From NCBI GenBank assembly GCA_018398585.1, contig JAGTTD010000001.1:27287438-27351437 (forward strand): a DNA stretch of 64,000 bases, written 5' to 3'. The notes beneath the pieces were generated by a model. It saw only the letters and a program-made list of their open reading frames with translations, did not search any database and was not told the DNA's origin. This document shows positions 23,760 to 33,489 of this stretch, one piece after another. This DNA is from Simmondsia chinensis. Taxonomy: Eukaryota > Streptophyta > Magnoliopsida > Caryophyllales > Simmondsiaceae. Every line of letters starts with the position of its first letter. Within the stretch, counting starts at the first letter, position 1. The position numbers were made by a program, and so were the translations under genes.

Positions 23760-23863
23760 TTAGGGTTTCTGTCATGGGTGAAAATCAGATTCGAAAACTT
23801 TAAAGTGTTAAATTGCATAGATCAAATTGCACCTATTTATAAAAAACAAAAATACCACATGTC

Positions 23864-24475
23864 ATCATATTATTCACCCACGATTTAACACGCGGATACT
23901 CAACTTGGCTGTCCATCTCTAGGCGCGTCATAACTCGCCACATGGTGGCCAGTCATTGGTCCGCGCCAAAGGGCGCAGATAATTTAATTGGGGCCACTTT
24001 CAATGCGACATGTGTCACGATAGGATTGGCTGCATGCAGTAAATGCGGATCCTAGGCTATGTAATGCATTTTTTCCTTTTTTTTTAAAAAATTGCCACAT
24101 GTATAAATTCATTTTATGAAATTATATTTAACAAAATAAATTTATTCATCTTATGAATAAATAATTCATTTCATGAATTATGTATAGAAAAATTAATTTG
24201 TTCATCACGCAATACGCCCACGATTCAACATGCGGATACTCATCTCGTCCGTCCATCTCTAGGCACGTCATAACGAGCCACATGGTGGCCAGTCATTGGT
24301 CTGCGGCATGCAGTAAATGCGAATCCTAGGCCGTGTAATGCATTTTTGCCTTTTCTTTTAAAATTCCTACATGTATAAATTCATTTCATGAAATTATGTT
24401 TAACAAAATAAATTTATTCATCTTATAATAAATAATTCATCTCATGAATTATGTATAGAAAAATTAATTTATTCA
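23864..24475 (-). repeat. Tandem duplication in copia-B 5' LTR
   Basis: Two diverged units, about 23864-24202 and 24203-24475, share blocks such as ACGCGGATACTCA, TGGCCAGTCATTGGTC and GCATGCAGTAAATGCG. The 3' LTR has a single copy at about 1308-1600. The second unit lacks part of the centre. Confidence 0.75.
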
Positions 24476-25070
24476 TCTCTTCTACAAATAATTTATCTCA
24501 TGAATTCATTTTAAATATTTTCAAATGTTGCCTAAGTTGAGGCTTGCAAAGGGACCTCAAGGACAATTGAACTCTAGCCCCAAGTGGGTCAAGTCTAATT
24601 ATCATATCATGATAACAATCAATTACCATTTAGTAAAACTTAATTTCACTAAATAAGGTTTACTGCACTCTATAATAAAATATATATTCACTTAAGAATT
24701 TTTCAAATAACTTTTATTACGACAATTAGACTCTATTAGATATCCGTGAGCAAAAGTAACTTTAACTACTATCACTACTATTCTCACATCTCTCACTGTA
24801 GTTCCTGACTCGCCCTACTTGAACAATTTAATGATACAGAAACAATTTCTGTATTAATTCCAAGTGTCAAATATATGGAATACTTCGGCCAAAGATTCTA
24901 GAATTTGTTCGTACATTTGAGAATCATGTAAGGAGACATCTTTATCTCATTAGAGACTATAGATTCCACGTAAAACAACCTTTCCTGCCACACACTTTAT
25001 GCCATTAACCAACACACGTAAGATTCAAGTCAACGCACTTTGACCAATCCTTTTGGCACGTCAAAGAATC

Positions 25071-25510
25071 TGTCATGATCGGGAAATATTGGAGTAAGGG
25101 GGTATTAAGTCATTAGTAATAAGCAAGAAGCTCAATTCAATTGTATTAGTCTTTTAAGTGGTTTTAGCCAAGATTTAGCCTTCTTAGTTCCTTAGCAGTA
25201 TTGATCATGTATAAGCAAGAATGTCAGTTGGTAGTTGAAGAAGAAGTTAGTGGTGGTTAATGCTTGTCTAGGTGCAATGTATTGTTAGATATTTTCTCCC
25301 TTAGCCGACTTAAGCTAGGAATAGTATAAGTAGGCGATTCTCTTCATTGTGAGTTTCATTGAATGATATTGATCCTAATTCTCTTTCTCAACCCTAATTT
25401 TCTCTACTTCTCATCTCTATTCTCTCTATTTCTCATCTTAATCTCACTTATTCCTCATCTCATATTCTCTCTCCTAGGTTATGATCTAAGATCGATCATG
25501 AATCATAATA
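25071..25510 (+). repeat. Gypsy E 5' LTR
   Basis: Starts TGTCATGATCGGGAAATATT and ends GAATCATAATA, where the expected CATAACA is mutated. Pairs with 37526-37970. A TATA-like AGTATAAGTAG lies near 25323-25333. The CT-rich stretch at 25379-25475 is shared with the F, G and H LTRs. Confidence 0.85.
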
Positions 25511-25526
25511 ATTGGTATTAGAGCTT
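25511..25526 (+). promoter_or_regulatory. Gypsy E primer-binding site
   Basis: ATTGGTATTAGAGCTT directly after the LTR. It is a near match to the initiator tRNA-Met core (one C to T change). Confidence 0.8.
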
Positions 25527-25585
25527 ATGAATTTGCATTTGATTAAGTTTACATTCAATTGAGTTGAATTTGCATTAAATCAAGC

Positions 25586-27160
25586 ATGACCAAAGGTAGG
25601 AATCTATCTGTTAGAGCTAGTGATGTTGCTAATGTCTAGATGCAGCAGGACCAAGCAGCTAGAGTACAACAGCTGATGCAATAGCTCTTGCAAGATTGGA
25701 AGCTTACTGTGCAGCGATCGCAGCAGCAGTACCTGCAATGGCTGCTGCAGATTCTGCAGCAGATACTTGGAATGTAGAAGCAAATCCATAAGAATGCAAG
25801 AACACAGCCAATCACAGTGCAAGCATAATTTAATAGACTAAATGTCGCAGCTATTGGTTCAACCGCAGCCTCAGTAGAAGCTGAAGTGGATTTAGGCCTG
25901 AATGTTGCAGCTTCAGTTCAGGCTAATGTGGCACCATTACAACAAGATGTCCATGAAGAAATGGAAGGGAAATTTGGTGCCAAGGTTGCTGCAATTGAGA
26001 GCAATCAAGATCATTTGGAGTAGATTTAAACCTAGATTAATGATGCAACACTTGGAAGGGCAAGTACAGCAAGATCAACCTCAAGTCAGGATGAAATTAG
26101 AGCATTACACTCTGAAATTGGAGCATTACAATCTGTTGTGCAAGGTGAGGTACCACCGATTGCTGAAGCTATAAAATCAAAAGTGCAAATTGAAGTTCAG
26201 AGTAGCAGGTTGTTATGATTGAAGTTCACATTACAGCAAAATGTTGAGCTCAATATGACCATTCATCTCGGTCGCAGAAGGTGCTATACAAGCAAGAGAA
26301 TTGGAGAAAAGGAAAAGCCAATCTTGGTTTACAAGAGAAGATCACTAGATTTCCTACTCTTTGAGTCAAATAAAAAGATTCTTGAAAAGCTATACATGAT
26401 CAAGAGAATGAAGTTGAAGCAGCCTAAGGTGGTGTTAATGTGAATTGATAGACTTGGGGCATATTCTTGGATCAAAAGGACTATCAAGATGGCAAGGAAA
26501 AGGTGGAATTCTATCAGTAATGATACAAATTCAGCAATGAATCAGGGTGTTCTTGCTTCATTTCATTCAAATTCAGCAAAGAAATAGGCTATTACTGTTG
26601 TGGTGCCCTCAAATTCAGTACAGAATCGGTTTTTTACCACTCTAATGCGAGTAAATGTTCAATTTTAGATGGAAAATATGCAAAATCAAGTTAAATTGCA
26701 GGCTTTCTTGAGTGGAACTAGTGCTTATTCATCTACAACACTAGTGATAGGCCTCCTGACCCGGGAGAAGTAATATATGAATTCAATAAGATGATGCAAG
26801 GGACTTATCTTAAGGAATATATGATTCGATTTGAGGAGCTGAATGTTAGAAGGTTGCCCTTACATCCGGAGACAAATGAGGATTATATTGTGTCTCGCTT
26901 TATTTATGGCCTCCAACCCGAGCTTAAGTTCATAGTAAAGGCCATTAATCCTTGATAACTATCAATGGCGTATGATAAGGCAAGGTTGTTTGAATCTGTG
27001 GTTCCTTCTTATTCAAAGGGAGAACAAAGTAAGAGAAGAACAAAGTGCTACAAATTCAGGACATATTCAGGCAGTGAAATTGAGAGGAATTCATGAGGTG
27101 TTGTTGCAGGGGAAAGTTGTAGCAATAAAATCAAAGGATAACACAGAAAAATAGCTCAAC
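25586..27160 (+). pseudogene. Gypsy E gag remnant
   Basis: From the ATG at 25586 (MTKGRNLSVRASD) one frame runs to about 26218. It is rich in Gln and Ala with coiled-coil-like heptads, like the start of chromovirus gag. Eight stops interrupt it, most explicable as CAG or CAA to TAG or TAA, including three within six codons near 26021-26036. The second half of a Retrotrans_gag domain is readable at about 26780-26955 (YLKEYMIRFEELN, YIVSRFIYGLQPELK), close to G and H. No zinc knuckle was found. Confidence 0.75.
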
Positions 27161-28102
27161 AAGTGGCCGGGATAGAATGTTAGCCACACATTGGGATATA
27201 AAAAATCCTTGGGAGTTCCAGACAAGATTGCACAAGCAAGAAATGAAGAGTTGACTCCATGGGTACAACCAAGTGTGAGACCTCCTGAAATCTTTTGCCT
27301 GATGTTCAAACAACAAAGAGAAGATCAAGTCAAGGCAACAAGTTCTCTTTAGAAGCAACAACTTACTCTTGGAATCGATTGTGAATGGTACTATTGTTTA
27401 TGTGATGTTCAAGACTACCAAAAGATTAAGTTAGTAGTAGTGTGTGAGGGGTATGGGGAGGTGGTTGATCCATTTGATATCATGGGACAAAAAGATGCTA
27501 TTACAAGGGAACAACAAATGATAGAGGTGCCACTTTCAACTGAAGAATTTGAGCAGGTTAGGAATTCTCCCGTTGTTCCTAATGTGGTCAAAGCTGCTAA
27601 GCATTACAAGATGCATCAACGATTTGTTAATGTGGATTTAGAATCCAAGAGTGTGCATACTTTCAAGGATGCAATGTTTGCAACATTGAGGAAGGGAAGG
27701 ATGCTAAAAGAGCTTGGAATTCTGAGTCATTTGAATCCTTCTAGCAGCAGGGGTTCATTAAAACATAGGAAGCAACATGAAGTTCTAGTAGGGTTTGAAG
27801 TCTTTGAGCAGGGTAGGAAACTCATATGTGGTTGGCAAAATGAAGACAGTTGGGCTTCTTTGGGAGTTCAAGAAGAGAGTAAGTCAATATGGCATTCAGC
27901 TTTAGCACTTAGTGGGCTTCCTTAGCTGGATAAAGTTCACAAATTTCATGCCAAAGGTGAAATTGCTCAAGAGTGTATGCTAGTTCTGTGCACAAGAAAG
28001 CGTTCCATTGGTTTTGTTTCACCTGAAGTTATTTGGCATTCTGACAATAAGCGATTTGAAGGTGATGTTTGCTTATTGTTTACATCTAAAGCTAGTAAAT
28101 GA
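27161..28102 (+). pseudogene. Unrecognised reading frame in gypsy E
   Basis: One frame stays in phase from about 27170 to a TGA at 28100-28102, with only TAG interruptions near 27348-27350 and at 27923-27925. The longest open block, 27351-27922, is 191 codons. Landmarks: LGIDCEWYYCLCDVQDY, GEVVDPFDIMGQKDAI, KHYKMHQRFVNVDL, FEQGRKLICGWQNEDSW, KRSIGFVSPEVIWH. I see no transmembrane segment, zinc motif or polymerase motif, and I recognise no family. It occupies the place of pol. It may be a captured host gene or a diverged element protein. Both TAGs could come from CAG. Copia-D inserted right behind the TGA. Confidence 0.55.
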
Positions 28103-29639
28103 AGCCTGTTAGGAACAGTGTCCTGAAATTTAGATTTATTCTGGATATATTATTTTACTTAATAAATAAAGTTGAAGTTCTAGTCATTTCCTAGTTAAAT
28201 TTGTGTATGTGAGCATTTATACTGCATGTGATTTTCTTTTGGGAGACATCCAAGAGATGGGTGCAGTTCTCATACTACAATTTACATGTTTGTTCTAAGT
28301 GGTTTATGAGACTCAGCCACAGATAGACTTGGAACAAATGGTATGGATTGTTGTTTGAAAGACTCATAGTCAAGGACAAGTTTGGACCACTTGTATGTTA
28401 AGACTATAACATGACACTTTAGATGACTTGTCTTGGTCATGTGGATGGAGATCCAAAAGTGTTAGGTTAGTGTGTTTAATAAGATTAACACACTGAGTTG
28501 GACCATGTGGGTTACTTATTTCTAGACTACTATCGGAGATGAGTGATTCACGTTGTACTGTTTGAACGACGACTCTAAATCCTAAGGATATTCTGGACTT
28601 GTGCATGGAGCGTTAGTTACTTTGGTGTACTATAAGTAAGGTCTAAACGAATAACTGAAATCCTACGTACACTGGGTAGCGGCGTGAAGTGTGACAAGGA
28701 TCAAGTATTCAATAGGGAATCTACGGTCTCTTATGAGATATGGATGTCCCCTTAGTTGATTCGCAAATATTTGAATAGCTCAGAAACTTTGGCCAAAGTA
28801 TTCCAAGTGTTTGACATTCGGAATTTATACTGTGAATATGTTCAAGTATAAATGAATTATTCAGTGAAGGGCGAGTCGGTAACTAATGGAGAAGCTGTGA
28901 GAAGGACAATGGTAGTGGTTATATTTATCTTTTGTCATAGACATCTAGTGAAGGGATTGTTGGCATCAATACAGTCTATTAGGGAGATACCGAATAAATA
29001 ATTTAAGTCTGGAGTGCAGTGAGATTTATTTAGGGGAATTAAGTCTCATTAAGTGGTAATTAAATTATTTCATGAGATGATTAATTTAACCCATTTGGAG
29101 CTAGATTTAAATTGTTCCTGATGTCTCTGCCCAAGCCTCTGTATTTATTGCCATCGAAAAAAAATTAAACAATTTCTAAGAAGAATTATTTATCCACAAG
29201 ATGGGTAAAGTTAATTTTGCCAAGCATTATTCATGGGATGAATAAAATTGAAAATTATAAAATAAAATAATTTTTGAAAATTAAAATTCATAAGATGAAT
29301 TTTTACATGTGGGGAAAAAAAAAAAGCAAAAATCAAAGCACAGTTGCAATCTGTGCGCGCTGAATTCAACGAACCAGCGAGCGACATGTCTCCCGGGCTC
29401 GATCCGTGCCTTTGAGCACGAACCAACCAGAGTGTGCCACGTGGTACACTCTGGTGAAGGGATCATATAGCGACACGTGTCGAGATTTTTGAAAATAAAA
29501 AATCGGCGACTTAAACTGTAGCAAAAATGGTGCGCCTGTGCCTTGTATGTACATTAAATGCCGCGTTTAGTTTTATACCTGATTTCAACATGTGCGTCCC
29601 ACATCGCTGAATTTATTATTTTTTGCTCCGGTACACTAT

Positions 29640-29648
29640 TATAAATAG
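29640..29648 (+). promoter_or_regulatory. Copia-D LTR TATA box
   Basis: TATAAATAG, followed by AGGTGCTTATT. The 3' LTR keeps it at 36062-36070, and the K LTR has CTATAAATAG on the minus strand at 60791-60800. It probably sets the U3/R boundary. Confidence 0.7.
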
Positions 29649-30154
29649 AGGTGCTTATTCCTAGGTTTGACATTCAGTTTTGAAACAAATTTTAGGGTTT
29701 TCGGAAATAGCTTCGGAGACCCGATTGGAGAGAAAAATTTCCGTTGAGATATTTCTTTCCTCAGTTTAATATTTTTCGGAGCCACCCTCCGGGCAGCTCG
29801 AGGTCATTGTGTAGAAGATCGCGGGATCTCGATTTTTCTTGATATTCTTTATTATTGGAGTAATTTCAGGTATGTTCTTCTTTCTTTCATCGTTTAGTTT
29901 CACTTTTCTATTTATTTATAGTATTTATTATTATGCCTATTCAAGTTTATATATTGTTATGAATGTATTATAGTAAAATGCCTGTAGGTCTAAATTAAGA
30001 ATTTAGCTCTATCGATTTAAATTATGAATTTAAGTCAGTAAATTTAAAATTAGGAATTTTAAATCGACCCTATGTTTAGAGTTATGAATTCTAAACTTGT
30101 TCTGTAGCGTTAACTTTATAAAACTAGGGAGAATTCTTGAATTTCGTCCCAACA

Positions 30155-30348
30155 ACCGGTATTAGGGCAAAGGATTTATGGAGATAAACCTATTCCCAGA
30201 AACACTCGCACGTGAGGTGTCACGAAGCGTGACTCTCTGACCGTGGGCTTAGGTAGAGAGAAGAGTCTCCTACTCTAAGTGCTCTAATATGTGCCTATTG
30301 TTGTGATCATAGTTGAAAACTGTGAACCCAATAGTCCGTATCAAAGTG
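30155..30348 (+). other. Relic primer-binding sites inside the D U5
   Basis: Two PBS-like blocks lie inside the LTR: ACCGGTATTAGGGCAAAG at 30155-30172 after CCCAACA, and AGTCCGTATCAAAGTG at 30333-30348 after CCCAAT. In C the second is better kept (ATCGGTATCAGAGTT after CCCAACG). The first aligns with the working PBS of copia-B. Between them sits the hairpin GTCACGAAGCGTGAC at 30219-30233. Confidence 0.75.
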
Positions 30349-30383
30349 TATTTTTCCAACAAAATTTATATCTTTTACCAACA

Positions 30384-30400
30384 ATTAGTATCAGAGCCAG
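30384..30400 (+). promoter_or_regulatory. Copia-D primer-binding site
   Basis: ATTAGTATCAGAGCCAG directly after the LTR end CCAACA. Eleven of the twelve bases match the tRNA-Met core TGGTATCAGAGC. Confidence 0.85.
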
Positions 30401-31040
30401 CCTCTGATTACATTTATAATATGCATGAATAAGTATAATAAGATCGAAATAAATAGATTTGCGAATTAACAAAATAGAGATTTTATTAAGAAGGAAAGTT
30501 AATTTAATTTGATGGTTTGATTTAAATTGTTTAAATCAATAAAGAATTAACAGTTAATTCGGATGTTTGTTTGAATTAATGATTTAAATTATTTAAATTA
30601 TTAAAGTAGTTAATTATTAATTAGAATATTTTAATGTAACGATTTAAATTGTTTAAATCGGTTCAAGGAGTTAATAGTTAACTAGGTTATTTAAAGTATC
30701 GATTTAAATTATTTAAATCGGTTAAAAGATTTAATAGTTAACTAGGTTGTTTATAGTAACGATTAAAATTTTTTAAATCGTTAATGAATTAATCGTTAAT
30801 TCGGAAAAACCCATAAATTTGTGATTATGTTATTCGTACAATGAGATTGTACATTATCTGTCATGATTTACGAAATCGGACAAAATTGATCTAATAAGAT
30901 TAGATTTAAATATTTTTAATAATGGATAAAGTTGATCTAATGAGATTAGTTTTAATTATTTTATATGAAATCAGATAAAATTGTTCTAATGAGATTAGAT
31001 TCAATTTATTTTAAAATTTAATAGTTTAATTTAAAAAAAA
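30401..31040 (+). repeat. AT-rich D leader with GATTTAAA palindromes
   Basis: No gene. Four or five imperfect units of about 60-65 bp at 30490-30800. Each has a palindromic block such as CGATTTAAATTATTTAAATC, followed by a phrase like GTTAATAGTTAACTAGGTT. The C leader holds the same unit type at 18710-18860. Around 30890-31015 are three GATCTAATGAGATTAG-like blocks. Confidence 0.7.
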
Positions 31041-31054
31041 AAAATCTTGTCAGC

Positions 31055-31110
31055 AGAAGCTGACGTCATGCTAACGCTAGCGTTTAACGTGTGACGTCAG
31101 CGCTGACGTC
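31055..31110 (+). promoter_or_regulatory. GC-rich ACGT palindrome cluster in D leader
   Basis: An island in AT-rich sequence with the perfect palindromes AACGCTAGCGTT (31073-31084) and GACGTCAGCGCTGACGTC (31093-31110), plus TGACGTCAT at about 31061-31069. TGACG and ACGT cores are known bZIP/TGA-factor binding sites in plants. The corresponding part of copia-C (about 18480-18540) has no such island. Confidence 0.6.
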
Positions 31111-31194
31111 TGCCAAAAAAAAAGTTTTACTTTATTTTTTTAAATTTTATTTTGGGACGTGTAGGCGTCAGTATTGATTTACAAAATAATTATA

Positions 31195-31600
31195 AATTAA
31201 TTATTTTATTAATTAATTTTCTTTTAGAATCATATACTAAATTAGATTATATGATAATCTAAGTTGTGAAATAGTGTACTTTAAATAAAAGTTATTTTAA
31301 ATTATTTTAGAAAAATATTCTAAAATAGACTATATGATAGTCTAAGTTAACTTTATTTTTACAATGAAAGTAAAATTTTATTAATTAAATTTTATAATAA
31401 GATTGTAAACTAGATTATTGGATAGTCTAAGCCTGTTTAATTTTAGAATGAGATTCTAATGCAAGATTATGAGATAATCTATATTTTAAAATGATAAAGT
31501 TTTTGAATAAATTAATTAATTAATTTTGGTTCATTTTTGAATGAGATTCTAAAGGGGATTATGAGATAATCCAGGTTGTAAATGCAAGTTAATTAAAAAT
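31195..31600 (+). repeat. Triloop hairpin array, copia-D leader
   Basis: Ordered hairpins with 3-nt loops: 31244-31260 (loop ATG), 31326-31344 (TAGACTATATGATAGTCTA, 8-bp stem), 31411-31429 (near-perfect), 31443-31459 (TTAGAATGAGATTCTAA), 31464-31480 (AGATTATGAGATAATCT), about 31537-31553 (near-perfect) and 31556-31572 (GGATTATGAGATAATCC). Same position and alternation as in C. Confidence 0.88.
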
Positions 31601-32085
31601 CACTGGTTGTAAAAATCAAGTGGAAGCGAGGTTTCAATAGTTGTAACCTCACGGTTTCCATTACTGGTCTAGCAGTATAGTAGATCGATAGATCTCCTTG
31701 TGGAGGATGTCGATTTACGGATTACGGGGTTGGACTTTTGTTGCGATAAACCAAAGTGCAAAAAAGCGATGCGACCACGATGCCGTAGAGTATTTCATGT
31801 ATTTGTATGGAGGTTTAGGTAATGGTTTACACTTGACAAGCGTGATGCATTCGCCTCCCTGAGGAGCTCTGTTGTGTCATGTTAGAGACTAAGGTAAAGT
31901 TGTGAGTTAATCATGTTTAGTATGAGTTACAAGAAAAGGTTAATTGAGAATAGTTCTCACCTGAACTAGCTTCGTGCGACCCTGCTGCCGGGGAGTAAGG
32001 AGTGGTGTGTTTGGGTCATCATTGTATGCATGATAGTACCATTTGGTGGATATCTCACTTCTTGTGAATGCTAAATTGAAAGAAT
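31600..32085 (+). other. Conserved copia leader module, D copy
   Basis: Begins AATCAAGTGGAAGCGAGGTT and ends GGTGGATATCTCACTTCTTG. Aligns with C 17340-17790 and the two B modules. It has stops in all frames. It lies between the hairpin array and the zinc-knuckle remnant, where a capsid gene would normally be. Confidence 0.7.
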
Positions 32086-32209
32086 ATGTATCACTACATT
32101 ATACTTGACTCATATAAGGTTGTTACACAAATGTTTGCATTTACAGTATGTTTGATATGGATACGGCTGGCGAACTTCACTTGATTCAAAATACATAATG
32201 TACTCACTG

Positions 32210-32640
32210 AACCAAATTACTTTTCCTTGACAAATAAGTTAGACTTGGTTATTACTCACAAGGGACCTACTAGAAAGAAAGGAAAGGGCAAGGTTGTTAT
32301 TGTAGCAACCAAGTCTATAAGGAAGTCAGCAAAAGAAAAGTGTTTCTTTTGCAAGAAAACTAGGCCACTGGAAAAGAAACTACACTAAGTACATGGCTAC
32401 TCTTCCTACAAAGACTGCTAAACCATCTGGTGAAGGTATGTTGATATCTCACTTAGTTGAGTCATGCGTAGTTGAGAGTCCACCAGTTTCGCGGTGGGTG
32501 GGCTCAGGTTCAATTGACTTTATCTGTAATGTGTTACAGGAGCTCAGTCTAGGCTAATGGCTACACGATGGGTACTGTACCTGATGGTTAGGGACTGTAC
32601 AATAATAGTGGTCCTAAGTGTAAGAGACGTTAGCTTAGAC
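32210..32640 (+). pseudogene. Copia-D gag knuckle/protease remnant
   Basis: DNA-level match to copia-C 16671-17201. The knuckle is broken by a frameshift: CFFCKKT is followed by a shifted KNC-like end. The protease site is altered from DSG to a GSG-like reading (WVGSGSIDF). No usable product. Confidence 0.7.
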
Positions 32641-32815
32641 TTTAGTGATAGAGTTTGTTTTAAAGGATTGATTATTTAAACTTTCGCTATATAGGAATTT
32701 GTTTTTTGTATTTCGGTTAGTGGATAATTGTTATTCAGTTGATTTTGATAATGAAAATTTTAATATGAGAAATAAATTGTTTATTTGCACATGTACATGA
32801 ATAAATTGTTTATTC

Positions 32816-33480
32816 ATGTTATTTCCTTATCAAAACTATGGTAATTGTTTAAATAAATCTAACATAAGTTCACTTGTTCAATCTTCTAAAAGAAAATACC
32901 CTGAATGTGATAATGCCTACACAAGGCACCAACGTTTAGGTCACATTAATTCGACCAGGATCCAAAGACTTGTAAAAGATGGAATGACAGAGGCTTTAGA
33001 CTTGAGGTCATTACCAGTCTGTAAATCCTGCATAGAAAGAAAGATGACCAAGTCTGTCTTTAAGAGCAAAGGCAACAAGGTTGGTGGCTTGCTTGAGTTG
33101 GTTCACATAGATGTATGTGGACCAATACATGTTTAGGCAAGAGGTGGGTATGAGTATTTAATCACGTTTAGTGATGATTACTCAAGGCATGGATATGTTT
33201 ACCTGATTAGACATAAGTCAGACATTTTGCAGAAATTCAAAATGTAGAAAGTTGAATTTTAAAAGCTATTAGGTAAACAAATTAAGTAACTTCTATCAGA
33301 TCAAGGTGATGAATATTTTTCGGGTGAGTTTTTGGATTTCCAAACTGCAAATGAGATAAGATCTCAACTTTCTGCTCTGGTTACACCATAGCAGAATGGT
33401 GTTTTTTCTACAGTTTTTGATTAAACATTTTTTTTTAAATACAGTGCAAAAAACTTAGAGAAAGATTTTGCAAGTAAGCT
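32816..33480 (+). pseudogene. Copia-D integrase remnant
   Basis: The open block 32816-33136 contains the complete pre-integrase HHCC zinc motif (HQRLGHINS ... CKSCIERKM) and the first catalytic Asp (HIDVCGP). A TAG at 33134-33136 follows. The frame then continues with YEYLITFSDDYSRHGYVYL and the second Asp (LLSDQGDEYF), broken by several TAG stops. The sequence reaches QNGV and then skips the catalytic Glu segment (ERRNRT in K) by deletion. Integration must have used an integrase supplied in trans. Confidence 0.82.
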
Positions 33481-33489
33481 ATAAAACAA

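Larger units (their letters stand above)
22249..25070 (-). repeat. Copia-B 5' LTR, main part
   Basis: Matches the 3' LTR at 775-2693. Compared with that copy it carries a 1026-bp transposon (22734-23759) and a tandem duplication (about 23864-24475). Gypsy E split it at 25070/37971. The last 55 bp or so continue at 37976-38030, and then the LTR is truncated. Confidence 0.82.
28107..30383 (+). repeat. Copia-D 5' LTR (2277 bp)
   Basis: Starts TGTTAGGAACAGTGTCCTGA and ends CTTTTACCAACA. Contains hairpins with 3-nt loops at 29227-29245 (8-bp stem, loop GGG) and 29283-29303 (9-bp stem, loop AAG). It also has a TATA box at 29640-29648, a hairpin GTCACGAAGCGTGAC at 30219-30233 and two relic PBS-like sites in the U5. 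The frames at 28370-28606 and 29211-29554 recur in the other LTR and are not genes. Confidence 0.92.

Noticed and set aside
23497..23763. 88-codon frame as a transposase remnant
   Set aside because: It runs across repeated phrases and the terminal repeat of the PIF/Harbinger-like element and has no DDE or DNA-binding motif.
27440..27925. E reading frame as a diverged reverse transcriptase or integrase
   Set aside because: None of the YxDD, DD35E, HHCC, RNase H or protease motifs can be found in any frame of the E interior.
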